From NCBI RefSeq assembly GCF_014697125.1, contig NZ_JACJRG010000001.1:1-64000 (forward strand): DNA of 64,000 nucleotides, in the 5' to 3' direction. Under the pieces are notes generated by a model. That model worked only from the letters and a program-made list of their open reading frames with translations. It ran no database searches and was not told the origin of the DNA. Source of the DNA: Anabaena minutissima FACHB-250. GTDB taxonomy: Bacteria > Cyanobacteriota > Cyanobacteriia > Cyanobacteriales > Nostocaceae. Made by a program: the position numbers and the translations under genes. This document shows, piece after piece, positions 47,500-59,000 of this stretch (within the stretch, counting starts at the first letter, position 1; every line of letters starts with the position of its first letter).

Positions 47500-48582
47500 A
47501 TGATTGAAATTGACGGTTCTTACGGTGAAGGAGGCGGACAAGTTCTTCGCACTTCCCTGAGTCTAGCCGCCATCACTGGTGAACCCATCCGCATTACAGG
47601 AATCCGCGCTGGACGCAAAAAGCCAGGATTAGCCGCCCAGCATTTAACCGCCGTTCGCGCTGCGGCTAGAATTTGTCATGGGCAATTATCGGGTGATGAG
47701 TTGGGATCAACAAGACTAGAATTTATACCGGGTAGTGTGGTACAGCCAGGAAAGTATAGTTTTGATGTCAGTGAAGTGCAACAAGGGGGTTCGGCGGGAG
47801 CAATTACTTTGGTGTTGCAGACAATTCTTTTACCTTTAGCTTTAGTTAATGGTGACTCCCAAGTAACTCTCCGGGGTGGAACTCATGTTATTTTTAGCCC
47901 CACAATGACTTACATTGAGCTAGTCTATTTGTCGATGCTCAAACGGATGGGGATAGAGGCAAAAGTCAAATTGGGTACTTGGGGTTGGTATCCCCAAGGT
48001 GGGGGAGAAGTAGAAATGTTAGTGAAAGGGGGGTGTCAACTTCAGGGTATCCACTTACTAGAAAGGGGGAATTTACACTTAGTACGGGGACTGGCAGTAG
48101 TGACAGAATTACCCGCACACATTCCTCAACGCATGGCAAATCGTGCTGAGAATTGGTTACGTAGCTTAGGACTAAAGGCATCTGTACGAGCATTACGAGA
48201 AAAAGGTATAGCACCAGGCGCAGGGATTTTTTTAACGGCTGAGTATCAAAATAGCTTGACTGGTTTTGGCGGGTTTGGACGGTTGCGATTGTCTTCAGAA
48301 AAAGTAGCAGAAATTGCCTGTGAGCAACTGTTGAAATTTCATCAAACTGGCGCACCAATTGACGAACATCTAGCAGATCAATTATTATTACCTGCGGCTT
48401 TAGCCCCACAAGTCACTCATTACAAAGTGGCGCAGGTGAGTACGCACTTAACCACCAACGCCGCCGTGATTGAAAAATTTGGCTTGGCGAAGATTAAAGT
48501 CGATACAGCAGAAAAGATTGTCTCAGTGATACCACTGATGAGTGCTGTTAGCGGAGCGGGGCGTGACCAGCGTGCTGAGTAA
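47500..48582 (+). CDS. rtcA: RNA 3'-terminal phosphate cyclase (RtcA)
   Basis: Converts RNA 3'-phosphate ends to 2',3'-cyclic phosphate with ATP, preparing ends for ligation or protection. Clear family blocks: IDGSYGEGGGQVLRTSLSLA, VQQGGSAGAITLVLQTI, GGTHVIFSPT and, near the C-terminus, IDEHLADQLLLPAALA holding the catalytic His (EHLADQ). ATG 47500 chosen; the upstream TTG extension is non-conserved. No rtcB or rtcR adjacent. Its function connects with the TROVE/Y-RNA-like locus 44 kb away (RtcBA and Ro60 are one operon in some bacteria). Confidence 0.94.
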   Translation: MIEIDGSYGEGGGQVLRTSLSLAAITGEPIRITGIRAGRKKPGLAAQHLTAVRAAARICHGQLSGDELGSTRLEFIPGSVVQPGKYSFDVSEVQQGGSAGAITLVLQTILLPLALVNGDSQVTLRGGTHVIFSPTMTYIELVYLSMLKRMGIEAKVKLGTWGWYPQGGGEVEMLVKGGCQLQGIHLLERGNLHLVRGLAVVTELPAHIPQRMANRAENWLRSLGLKASVRALREKGIAPGAGIFLTAEYQNSLTGFGGFGRLRLSSEKVAEIACEQLLKFHQTGAPIDEHLADQLLLPAALAPQVTHYKVAQVSTHLTTNAAVIEKFGLAKIKVDTAEKIVSVIPLMSAVSGAGRDQRAE

Positions 48583-48806
48583 TGGCGATTGGAAGAAGCA
48601 GGGGGGAAGGGAGCAGGGGGAGCAAGCCTTTCCCCCTTGCTGTGGAGCGCAGAGGAGCATGGGTACAAGCCCCGTCCTTCTTGGATGCTTATACGGGGCA
48701 GAGTCCAAGCTTTGTCCCGGTCTTTCCCCTCGCTCCCTTCCCCCTGTCCTCTTGCTGACCAGCAATGACTCAGAGTAGAAAAACCAATCGATATCGAACC
48801 ATTCAA

Positions 48807-49232
48807 TTAAGGGAGAGTTTCTCGTAGCAAGGCGCGAAATCCTACCTGTTGAAAATGCTCGTTGGCAGTCAAAGCCTCAGTAATGCCACAGAATTGCATG
48901 ACAATAAAAGATACACAATCAATAAATCCCCAATCTTTGTCAGGGCTTTCACAGTATAACTGGAAAGCTCTTTCGTACAATTCCTGAGATAAAGGGACAA
49001 TTTCCACCTTGGGGTCAGATGCTAGAGAATTTAACAGCACGATCGCCTGATGACGATGGGGTTGTTGGCATAAAATATTGCCAATTTCTAGGATGACTGT
49101 TTGGGTGGTAATGAGACGTGTACCTGCCTCGTCTAACAATTTAGCTAAGTGTACCGCTCGCTGATGTAAATGATCCTGGGGTGCGGCTAAGGCAATGGCA
49201 AATGATGTATCAAGAAACACTTCAGGTTTCAT
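48807..49232 (-). CDS. PIN-domain ribonuclease toxin (VapC-like, 141 aa)
   Basis: PIN fold with the acidic active site: VFLDTSFAIALA (Asp8), TVILEIGNIL (Glu ~46) and DKDWGFIDCVSF (Asp ~97 and ~101). Toxic RNase of the VapBC type, released when the antitoxin is degraded. ATG 49232 preferred (KPEVFLDTS); the frame extends further upstream. Start overlaps the antitoxin gene by 11 nt, so it is the downstream toxin. Confidence 0.9.
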   Translation of the reverse strand: MKPEVFLDTSFAIALAAPQDHLHQRAVHLAKLLDEAGTRLITTQTVILEIGNILCQQPHRHQAIVLLNSLASDPKVEIVPLSQELYERAFQLYCESPDKDWGFIDCVSFIVMQFCGITEALTANEHFQQVGFRALLRETLP

Positions 49233-49458
49233 GCAGAAGTTCCTGACCGTACAAATACTTGTCAATGTTAGCAGACAAATTTGGTGGACTATGGAGTTGC
49301 AGCGATCGCGCCGTCGCTAAAAAAGACACGGTTTCTTGGGCATTAGATGGTAATATCTCTATACTTAAACGTACACGAGTATTAACTGGCAAGGCGATCG
49401 CGTCTTGAGGGTAAAATCCTTTGCCATCAAATACTGCCGCAATAAATTTTTCTCCCAT
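49222..49458 (-). CDS. AF2212-like antitoxin (78 aa)
   Basis: Begins FIAAVFDGKGFYPQDAIALP with VNTRVRLSIEI, the short beta-strand pattern of AF2212/DUF104-type antitoxins that pair with PIN toxins. ATG 49458 (MGEKF) is preferred, as it matches the family's start. The remaining helical tail would wrap the toxin. Same operon as the PIN gene, overlapping it by 11 nt. Confidence 0.85.
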   Translation of the reverse strand: MGEKFIAAVFDGKGFYPQDAIALPVNTRVRLSIEILPSNAQETVSFLATARSLQLHSPPNLSANIDKYLYGQELLHET

Positions 49459-49710
49459 ATGCTCACATATTCTTGATATCGCTTGTGACATCCATCCTAT
49501 GCGCTGATCTTGGCAAATGGGATAAAATTGCTCAAGCTAATCTGCGATCGCTTTTCCCTAAACCCATATTCTCAAAGGTTTTAAGTAAATTAATTTCAAA
49601 TCTAAAAAGAATATTAAAATACTCACGCCTGTATCATAAAAAACAAGTAATGAAGAGTGCCGAGTTAAAAAAGCTGTGAGCAGAGTAGGTTGTAAGCCCC
49701 TACTTTTTAC

Positions 49711-49892
49711 ATGACTCACCACTCACCACTCAGCACTCACCACTCACCACTCATGACTCATTACTCAGCACTCAGCACTCAGCACTCAGCACTCACCACT
49801 CAGCACTCAGCACTCAGCACTCAGCACTCAGCACTCAGCACTCACCACTCAGCACTCATTACTCAGCACTCAGCACTCAGCACTCAGCACTC
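49711..49892 (+). repeat. Long STRR array (ACTCAGC/ACTCACC)
   Basis: About 26 heptamers, mostly ACTCAGC with ACTCACC, ACTCATT and ACTCATG variants. It ends 4 nt before the por stop at 49897, so it forms the 3' end of that transcript. Occupies most of the gap between the antitoxin gene and por. Confidence 0.95.
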
Positions 49893-49896
49893 ATTA

Positions 49897-50892
<996 letters not shown>

Positions 50893-51102
50893 CTAACTTG
50901 CATTGCGTTTAGTTTTTTATGATCTCATACCATGTTTGCCGTCAGCTATTTTGTTTTTGGCAGGCAAGAGGTAGGAGACAGATGGGAGAAGGTGAAAAGG
51001 TAGAAGTTAAGAGGGTTTTATCGCTTAATATTTCTTTGCATAAGGTGTTAATTTTTTTGTTTATTGTCAATTTTTAAAATTCCTCAACATATCGATACAT
51101 AT

Positions 51103-52041
51103 TTACAAAAAATTTGTACCTTGTAGAAACTTCAGAATTGACTGATTGACTACTTTCGCAGCACCAGTTGAGGCATCATGACAGCAGTTATCCAAGATTT
51201 GGAATTGGGAATTGGGAATTGATTGATGTAATTTTTCGCCATGACTAGCCGGAAACCAACTATCGCGATCGCCCCACAAAATTAATGTGGGACAATTGAT
51301 CCTATCCAAATCCTCTTGAATTTGAGTGAGCATATTGGGTTTGTTGGCTTGCCAATGCTTAATTTCTTTGGCTGCTATTTGTAATTCTTCAGCCACTTTG
51401 ACCAGAGTCCCAGGAAGTTCAATAAATGGATAAGTAATCCAATAAACATCTTCTTGGGTGAGAATAGAGGGATCAAATAGCACTTTGCGCCTTTCTATGG
51501 CCATAACCTCTCGCACTAGCGGCGCAAACAAATAAGCCAAACGTAAATCATCAATTGCTTGTAATACTTCTATTGGGGTTTGAGCAAGTATTTCCATTGC
51601 CCAATGAGGTAGACGTTCAGTAAAAATTGGGGCATTAATTACAACTAACCGTCCTACCAATTGGGGATTTTTTTGAGCTAAAGCTAGAGAAATTAATGCC
51701 CCTATTGATTCCCCCACAATGATGGCTGGTTCATCACATAATGCTTGAACAATTCTTTCTAATTCAATCACTTGATGCCCATTTTTTTCTCGCCGCAACC
51801 AAGGTTTGTCAGAAAACCCGAATCCTTTGGCATCAAAACAAATAACTCGAAAATGTTTAGATAAGGGAGCTATACTATAACGCCAATTATAGCTCCAACT
51901 ACCCATTCCATGTAGTAAAAATATCGGTCTACCTGTACCTATTTCACCATATGCAATTTGCACAGGATAACCATTAACGTCGCTAATAACTAGACTTTGC
52001 CGCCCTTTGGGAAACGTAGCTTGCCACCAATCTTTCATCAA
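51103..52041 (-). CDS. Alpha/beta hydrolase (312 aa)
   Basis: Classical fold: oxyanion HGMGSWSYNWR (~45-55), nucleophile elbow IIVGESIGALISLALA (Ser ~112), Asp in LILWGDRD (~250) and His in ILDNCCHDAS (~279). Most similar to cofactor-less esterase/haloalkane-dehalogenase-like hydrolases common in cyanobacteria. No signal peptide. Immediate neighbour of por and DUF4112 genes; substrate unknown. Confidence 0.9.
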   Translation of the reverse strand: MMKDWWQATFPKGRQSLVISDVNGYPVQIAYGEIGTGRPIFLLHGMGSWSYNWRYSIAPLSKHFRVICFDAKGFGFSDKPWLRREKNGHQVIELERIVQALCDEPAIIVGESIGALISLALAQKNPQLVGRLVVINAPIFTERLPHWAMEILAQTPIEVLQAIDDLRLAYLFAPLVREVMAIERRKVLFDPSILTQEDVYWITYPFIELPGTLVKVAEELQIAAKEIKHWQANKPNMLTQIQEDLDRINCPTLILWGDRDSWFPASHGEKLHQSIPNSQFQILDNCCHDASTGAAKVVNQSILKFLQGTNFL

Positions 52042-52144
52042 TAAATGATCTCAAAAATTTTCATGCCGTTTACAGAAGTCTCATTATTATCACGGCTGAG
52101 GTTGATCAGACAATGGTAAGAATAAATTATTTATCTACACTCTA

Positions 52145-52546
52145 CTAACGCGGAAATTTTAAGTGTTGTTCTATTAACTTAATATTGTATTCATTAGCTG
52201 TCCAAGTGAAATCAAAAATATCGCCCAAAACCGGGATACTACCTACTAAACTATCAATAAAGATATTTAGTACCATCTTACTTAAGGTTTTTTTAGGAAT
52301 ACCAAGTCTTGCTGCTTCTACAACAATGTAACTAGCAAGTAATAGACCTAAAACATCACCACCAACTGGTATCAATCCGATCATTGGATCTAAACCAACG
52401 GCAATTGGTGTACCGGGAACAGCAATAACTTTATCTAAAAGGCGACTCACTTGACGCAGACGCTTTAAAGTTGCGGCTTGAGCATTATAGTCAACAGGAG
52501 AAGCATGGGGCATTATAGGCCACTCACTTGTAATTAAATTGTCCAA
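52145..52546 (-). CDS. DUF4112 protein (133 aa)
   Basis: Family hallmarks VGLDPMIGLIPVGGDVLGLLL (~50-70) and IPVLGDIFDFTWTANEYNIKL (~98-118), giving two hydrophobic helical hairpins. Probably membrane-associated, function unknown. Follows the BrkB-type gene on the same strand with a 74-nt gap. Confidence 0.9.
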   Translation of the reverse strand: MDNLITSEWPIMPHASPVDYNAQAATLKRLRQVSRLLDKVIAVPGTPIAVGLDPMIGLIPVGGDVLGLLLASYIVVEAARLGIPKKTLSKMVLNIFIDSLVGSIPVLGDIFDFTWTANEYNIKLIEQHLKFPR

Positions 52547-52620
52547 TATTCTACTGCTATCTGGCTATTTTGTAATGGCTGGCTGTGTATTTGTAGCAAT
52601 GCCTAACGTCTCTACAAGAG

Positions 52621-53556
52621 TTAAGAGTCAATATTTTTTCCTGCCTCATTGAGCAAATTAACGGTTTTTGGGGAATTTTTAGGCAATTTGGAGCGAATAT
52701 CTTCACCCACAGTCACATTTAACTGATCGCCTATTAATAAAACAGCTGCACTCATCCACAGCCACAGCATTAAAACGATTACTGTGCCGACTGCACCATA
52801 AACTTTGTTATAGTTACCGAAATTCGCGACATATTGCCGAAATAAAGCAGATAAAATTGCCCAAATCACTGCTGCAACCATTGCCCCTGGAATTATTGGT
52901 GTGCCTGATTTCCAAACGCTAGTGCCGTAGCGGTAGATAAAGCTAAATGCTGTAGCCACAATACCTAAAGCTAAAGGCCAGCGCAACAATTTCCAGATAG
53001 ACAGCAAGAAAATTAAAGATGAGTTACCACTGACGACAAATCCCAAGAGTAAGTCACTGAGAAATACTAAGAAAGAAGCTAATACCAGTAGCAAAATTGT
53101 GCCTACCGTCAATCCTAATGAGATAATCTTGGCTTTCCAAAAGGGACGAGTTTTTTCTGTTGGGATTTGATGAATTTGATCAAAGGCTGTCATGGCAGTG
53201 CTTACAGCCCCTGATGCTGTCCAAAGGGCAATGACAAAACTCAAAGAAAATAACCCACTATTCTTAGAGTGGGCAATTTCTTGGCTAGCAAAGTCTTTAA
53301 TCAATGTCGTTGCTTCTTCTGGCGCGACTTGACTGACTTGTTCAGCTAGTTGCTTGAAGGTGTTTTGCAACGATTCTTCTAGTAAACCAATGGCTGTGAG
53401 GACTGCCAAAATTGCCGGAAACAAAGATAACATGGCATTGAAAGCAATTTCCGAAGCCAGTCCTAAGAGTCGTCTTTTGATGGTTCTAGCAACGGTTTTT
53501 TTGAAAGTGCGCCAATTTAGATGCCGAAAGAAGCTGACAAAGCGAGGCTGTGACAT
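52621..53556 (-). CDS. YihY/BrkB-family membrane protein (311 aa)
   Basis: Six predicted helices with family motifs: LASEIAFNAMLSLFPAILAV near the N-terminus, ALWTASGAVSTAMTAF (~110-125) and the C-terminal LYGxxG-like YNKVYGAVGTVIVLMLWLW. Family once proposed as RNase BN; now regarded as a membrane protein of unknown function. Sits between DUF4112 and DUF389 genes on one strand. Confidence 0.92.
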   Translation of the reverse strand: MSQPRFVSFFRHLNWRTFKKTVARTIKRRLLGLASEIAFNAMLSLFPAILAVLTAIGLLEESLQNTFKQLAEQVSQVAPEEATTLIKDFASQEIAHSKNSGLFSLSFVIALWTASGAVSTAMTAFDQIHQIPTEKTRPFWKAKIISLGLTVGTILLLVLASFLVFLSDLLLGFVVSGNSSLIFLLSIWKLLRWPLALGIVATAFSFIYRYGTSVWKSGTPIIPGAMVAAVIWAILSALFRQYVANFGNYNKVYGAVGTVIVLMLWLWMSAAVLLIGDQLNVTVGEDIRSKLPKNSPKTVNLLNEAGKNIDS

Positions 53557-53589
53557 ATCTTCAATTCGTAATTCGTAATTCGTAATTTA

Positions 53590-55371
53590 TTAAAATGTTT
53601 CCGGTATGGTTTCTATGGGTGGTCTTCTCAGTGATTTTACCGTGAGTTTGAGTATTGTGCTGCGTTGTGGCTCTGTTCCGACTCCTACAATTAGGCGATC
53701 GCTATTAATTTGCCACTTGGTTTTGAGGTAATCTGTAATGGTTTGCGATCGCAATTGGGCAATCTCTGGCTCTTCCTCTAGTTCTTGGTTAACCATGACT
53801 TCTAGTTGCAAGTTAGGAAATTGCTGCAAAATTTGCCCAGCCTGATCTAACAGTTTGGCATTATCTGGTGTAACTGTAGACTGATCACGCTCAAAAGATA
53901 TCACTCCCAAATTAGTTGCTATTCTCTGCATACTGACTAGCGCAGACTGGTAATCTAGCTTACTCCTGACATTATCAGCCAGTAAAACTTGGGCATCTTT
54001 TTCAATATCGCGTTCACTCAAATACACCAACCGAATGCGTAATGGTTCGTAGGGAATAGTAATTAACTCATAATTAATCATCTGCGCTGGTTGGGGAAGT
54101 CGCATTTCACCCAAGGCTGACTGGACTTCTTGCAGGAAACTTGATTGTAATTGGGCGACGGTAATAACTGGTTCAGGTGGTTTATCTTCAGGTATTGAAC
54201 GTAAAAGTTCACTAGATGCTGTGGGGATTTCAATTAACTTGAGTGCTACCAATTCCGTTGGTCTTCCCAGACGTGAGGCTAACTGTTGAATAAAGTTATT
54301 TTGTTCATCTGATGTGTATTCTTTACTACTGAAAACCTGAAGTTGCACTGTCAATTTATTATTTTTCTCTGATGTCGAAATGTTACCAATGTAAGAGCGT
54401 GCTTCACCATTAGAGAAAGTAGCAAATTGCTGTTGCCATAGGTCTATTGCCGACCTGCGAACACGGTTTTCTTGTTGCTGTAGAGTAATTTCCCTTCTAA
54501 GTTGGTTTAGAGATTGATTGAGTGGGAACATAATCGCCCCAATTGTCATAAAAATTAGCAGTAATCTACCAGGTAGACTACCGATTTTTTTCAGTTTTTG
54601 GTAAGCAGGTAGTCGTTCTAAAATACCCTGCATCCAGATACTTTCTGGATGTGTATTACGCCATTCCCGTACTTTTTCTTTAACCTGAAGATTGTCAATA
54701 TGCAGACTGAGGAAAACTAACATTGCAGTGAAGGTAATTGCTACTAAGTTGGTAAAAAATAGTAAGCCTCCACCACTAGCCACCTGTAATCCCTTCACAG
54801 GATTAATGCTGATGGCAATACCGATACCATAACCAACAACACATAATGGTGGCATTAATGCAACTGCGATCGCTACACCAGGAATAGAAGTGGCTACCCC
54901 CTTCGCTTCTTTGCAAATTGCTACTGAACCCACCGCACCAGAAAATAAAGCCACGAACAAATCTAAAATATTCGGTCGAGTCCTAGCCGCAATTTCACTG
55001 GTCATTTCCTTAAATGGCAGTAAAGATACCAGTAAGACAGCAAAGGCGATCGCCAGCGCACAACTCAGTAACAGATTGAGCAACGCCCGCATGGCTAAAA
55101 TCACATCACCCGCAGCTAGAGCCAGTCCATTGGCTAAAATACCCCCCATCAAGGGAGAAATCAGCATCGCCCCAATAATTACGGCTGGGCTATTTAAGAC
55201 TAGCCCCAAGGTAGCAATACCTGCTGCAAATAGCACCTGAATCCAATAGCTGGCATCTTCTAAGCTGATTGAACTGCATATATCTAGGTATACTTGTTCT
55301 TTACGCGCTTGACTAACTCCCAAGTTGTCTGCAAACCAGTCTCTAAACATATATGTATTAGTACGACTCAA
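53590..55371 (-). CDS. DUF389 membrane protein with OmpA-like C-terminal part (593 aa)
   Basis: N-terminal six-helix DUF389 (PAVIIGAMLISPLMGGILANG, SVAICKEAKGVATSIPGVAIAVALMPPLCVVGYGIG). After ~280 a long soluble region follows. Its final ~100 residues (LDQAGQILQQFPNLQLEVMV, IAQLRSQTITDYLKTKWQIN, RLIVGVG) resemble an OmpA/MotB peptidoglycan-binding fold. Starts at ATG 55371, opposite the 148-aa gene. Function unknown; the architecture suggests a membrane protein anchored to or sensing the cell wall. Confidence 0.88.
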   Translation of the reverse strand: MSRTNTYMFRDWFADNLGVSQARKEQVYLDICSSISLEDASYWIQVLFAAGIATLGLVLNSPAVIIGAMLISPLMGGILANGLALAAGDVILAMRALLNLLLSCALAIAFAVLLVSLLPFKEMTSEIAARTRPNILDLFVALFSGAVGSVAICKEAKGVATSIPGVAIAVALMPPLCVVGYGIGIAISINPVKGLQVASGGGLLFFTNLVAITFTAMLVFLSLHIDNLQVKEKVREWRNTHPESIWMQGILERLPAYQKLKKIGSLPGRLLLIFMTIGAIMFPLNQSLNQLRREITLQQQENRVRRSAIDLWQQQFATFSNGEARSYIGNISTSEKNNKLTVQLQVFSSKEYTSDEQNNFIQQLASRLGRPTELVALKLIEIPTASSELLRSIPEDKPPEPVITVAQLQSSFLQEVQSALGEMRLPQPAQMINYELITIPYEPLRIRLVYLSERDIEKDAQVLLADNVRSKLDYQSALVSMQRIATNLGVISFERDQSTVTPDNAKLLDQAGQILQQFPNLQLEVMVNQELEEEPEIAQLRSQTITDYLKTKWQINSDRLIVGVGTEPQRSTILKLTVKSLRRPPIETIPETF

Positions 55372-55476
55372 CTGATTGCATGATAATTCGCAAAATGTCT
55401 GAAAAATATGACAATTGTAAATTCTTTATTTTGCCTGCAATAGTTTATAAATGCACTAAATACAAAATAACTGGCT

Positions 55477-55923
55477 ATGAGTCAAGACTTAACACAACAA
55501 TGGTTAGCTGAAATTGAATCACTCAAACAGCAGCTAGTAGAACAACAGCGCGATCGCGATGCTGCTTGGGAAAGTGCCGAAAAATGGCGTAAACTTTATA
55601 ACACGGAGGCAGAACAACGCCGCACTGATGCTGATCTGACCCGAAAAACGATCGCATCCCTCCAAATAGAAATTCAAAAACTCAAAGGTATTGATGGAGC
55701 AACATTCCCCAACTCTACTGTGATCACAGCCATTCACCAGGAACTCGCCGCCATCAAGACTGTAGAAGACTTAAAAACCAAACTAGTGGCTGTCATTCAA
55801 GAACGCGATCGCTTGATTCACGCCTTAAAAATAGAGCAAGAAAACCATGCTCAAACCCGTAAAAGCCTCACTACTGCGTTGGGTGATGCAATTGATAGTC
55901 TCGCGAAAGAACGGGCGGGATAG
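55477..55923 (+). CDS. Coiled-coil hypothetical protein (148 aa)
   Basis: Highly charged, almost wholly helical (EIESLKQQLVEQQRDRDAAW, RRTDADLTRKTIASLQIEIQ), predicted long coiled coil. No signal peptide. HIP1 sites occur inside the coding sequence. Function unknown; likely a structural or adaptor protein. Confidence 0.82.
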   Translation: MSQDLTQQWLAEIESLKQQLVEQQRDRDAAWESAEKWRKLYNTEAEQRRTDADLTRKTIASLQIEIQKLKGIDGATFPNSTVITAIHQELAAIKTVEDLKTKLVAVIQERDRLIHALKIEQENHAQTRKSLTTALGDAIDSLAKERAG

Positions 55924-56018
55924 AGTGATAAAATCTGTACTTTCTTCTCCGTGTCTCCGTGCCTCTGTAGTTTAAGGTATTTTATTTAACTATCGAAATA
56001 CAGAGGCCCAGAGAAAAA

Positions 56019-59000
56019 TTAAACTGTTACACCTTCTAATTGTTCATCTGTCAATTCATACAATTGACGTAATTTATCTAATCTATTTGTATCAGTTTGC
56101 CAGAAACCGCGCCCATGTGCTTCTAACATTCTGCTGACAATATTACGGAAAGCTTCTGGGTTGGCTTGGCGTAATCTCTCCGCCATTTCGGGATCTAACG
56201 CATAGGTATCTGCGGCTTGCTCGTATACCCAATCATCTTTAAAATCAGCAGTACCACCCCAACCAATTAATGCTGTCATGCGTTGGGAAATTTCAAATGC
56301 ACCGCCAGAACCTTGACTCGCCATTGCTTGCGCCCATTTGGGATTTAGCAATTTGGTGCGGTATTCTATTCTGAGTAGATCATCTAAGTTGCGGGGTGTG
56401 GTGTCTTTGGAGAAACTTTCCACAAAGCTAGTAGTAACTTTCTTTCCGCTTTGCTTTTCGGCGGCTTTTTTCAATCCGCCGGTGTTGGCGTAATATTCCT
56501 GAATATCGGTTAAACCATATTCTACAGAGTCTATTTCTTGCACGATGCGATCGCTAGTCTTTAATAACTGATTTAATACTTCTGGTCTAGCTTGGCCTTT
56601 ATCTTGTCTGCCATAGCTAAACACGTTACGACTTTGCCAAGTATTTCCTAATTCTTCCCCAGATTCCCAATTACCATCAACTACTCTATCATTTACTAAT
56701 GAACCAAAATCACCAGCCGGGTTAGAAAACAATCTCGCTGATGTATTTTCTACACCTTGCGCCTTTAAAGCTAAAGCGTGTTTTTTAATAAAATTTTGCT
56801 CTTCTGGTTCATCAGCCTCAACAGCCCTTTGGAATAAATCATCTAACAATTCGATGATATTTACAAAACTATCCCTAAAGATTCCTGATAAATTGCCTAA
56901 CACATCAATGCGGGGGTGTCCTACTTCTACTAAAGGTTTCAATTCATAGCGAACAATTCGCCCCGTCCCTTCTTTTACAGGTTCAGCACCCACCAATTCT
57001 AAAAGTATTCCTAACGATTCACCCTTAGTTTTAATTGCATCTAACCCCCACAATAAAACGGCTACTGTTTCGGGATATGTGCCATGTTCTTGTAAATGCT
57101 GGCTGATAATTTTTTGCCCAATTTCCCGTCCCCGTTCATAAGCGGCGGGAGAAGGCATTCTATAGGGGTCTAAAGCGTGAATATTTCTCCCCGTTGGTAA
57201 CACTCCCGCACCATCTCGCAATAAATCACCACCAGGCGCAGGGGGAATAAATTCACCATTTAATCCCCTTAATAAATTGGTTAACTCATCTGTAGTTTGC
57301 ATCAACAAATCTGTGATTTGCTGTTTTTCTTCTGGGTCACTTGGCTGTTCACTACCAAAATAAGCTTCGAGATAAGATGCTAATTCTTCTTCATTGGGTG
57401 GTTCACCTAATGTATGTAACCCAGAAGAAAACAAGCGATTTTCTATTACTTGCAAATACTCATACAATTTCACCAAATAATCATCAAAAGCATGACTACT
57501 AAACATTCTGATATTTTCTGGAGTGAAGGCAATACCCAAATGTTTGGCATCTTCAAATGGGCAATCGGCATCTAAACCTGTATCGACAATTTTTTTACAA
57601 ATCCCTTCCTTTAGTACATAATTCTTTGTCTTATCTTCTCGATATTCTGCAATTAAATCTCGCAGCGATACCAATTCTTTATACAAACCAGCACGACCAT
57701 AGGGGGGAACATTATGAGAAATTAACACTCCATAACCGCGACGTTTTGCTAATATCGACTCGGAAGGATTATTGGCGGCGTATATATATAAATTAGGCAA
57801 ATCTCCTAATAAAATATCTGACCAAGAATAGCCTGTATTCCCTAATGGTGAACCGGGCAACCATTCTACAGTACCGTGCATACCAAAGTGAACTACAGCA
57901 TCAGCTTGCAGTTCATTTTGTAACCATTTATAAAAGGCTGCATATTGAGGATGAGGTGTTAAATCCCGTTCAAACATTAACCGCATGGGGTCGCCTTGTA
58001 TCCCCAAAGGTGGCTGTATACCTATCCACACATTTCCTAACTGCACTCCACCAATATGGAGTTCATCACCGTAGGTTTTTATTCCGCTTCCTGTTAAAGA
58101 TTTCCATTGTTTTTCGATGCGCGATGTCAGGAGATATCCTAACCATTTTTCTAGCTTCCGGGCGTTGACCGTATTGGCTGAGGAGGGAAAAGGCTGATTC
58201 ATTTCCCATCTTTCCATCTCTTCATCCGCTTCTCTGACTCGGCGAATCAATTCTTCCCCATCTTCTGGGATGTCGCCGACGTTATAACCTTGGTCTTTGA
58301 GGGCGTTGAGTAATTTAATTAAACTGCGGGGGACATTTAATAATGCAGCTGTGCCTACCGCACCATAACCAGGGGGGAAGCCATACAAAATAATGGCAAT
58401 TTTCCGTTCTGCGGAGGGTTTTTGTCGCAACTCTACCCAGTTTTTCACTCTCCCAATCAGACGCTGCACCCGTTCGGGAACTAAATAAATATCTTCCCCA
58501 ACCAACCCACCCAGAGGAATAGTATCAATTGCACCGTCCAATTCTGGTAAGGCGTACAACACCACACTTTGCAAACCTCCTACACCTTGACGCGTCCAAG
58601 AGTGGATATCTTGAATTAACAAAGGTGCAGCGACGATGTAGGGGACATTTTTGGCGGTGAGGATGCGCTTGGCTACTTCTATCTGACGACCAGCTTCCAT
58701 TGAACCGGCTGGGCCACCCACGAGAGGAAAGCCAATGGTGGAGACAATTGCATCTACTTTGACGGCTTCTTGGGAAAGTGAAGGGGTTTCAATATTACCT
58801 ATTTTTCGTTGCTGAAGTTCGTAGTCGGTGGTCATCCAATCACGTACCGCCACATGACCTTCTACACCGTTGATGAAAATGGGTAAAGGTATCAAACCCG
58901 CTTCCTCAAAACGGCGAATCAGTTGGGGAATATAGGGTTGTTTGGTGATGACGTGTTTACGGTAGAGGAGGATGGCGGTGATTGGGGGTTGGGGATTGGT

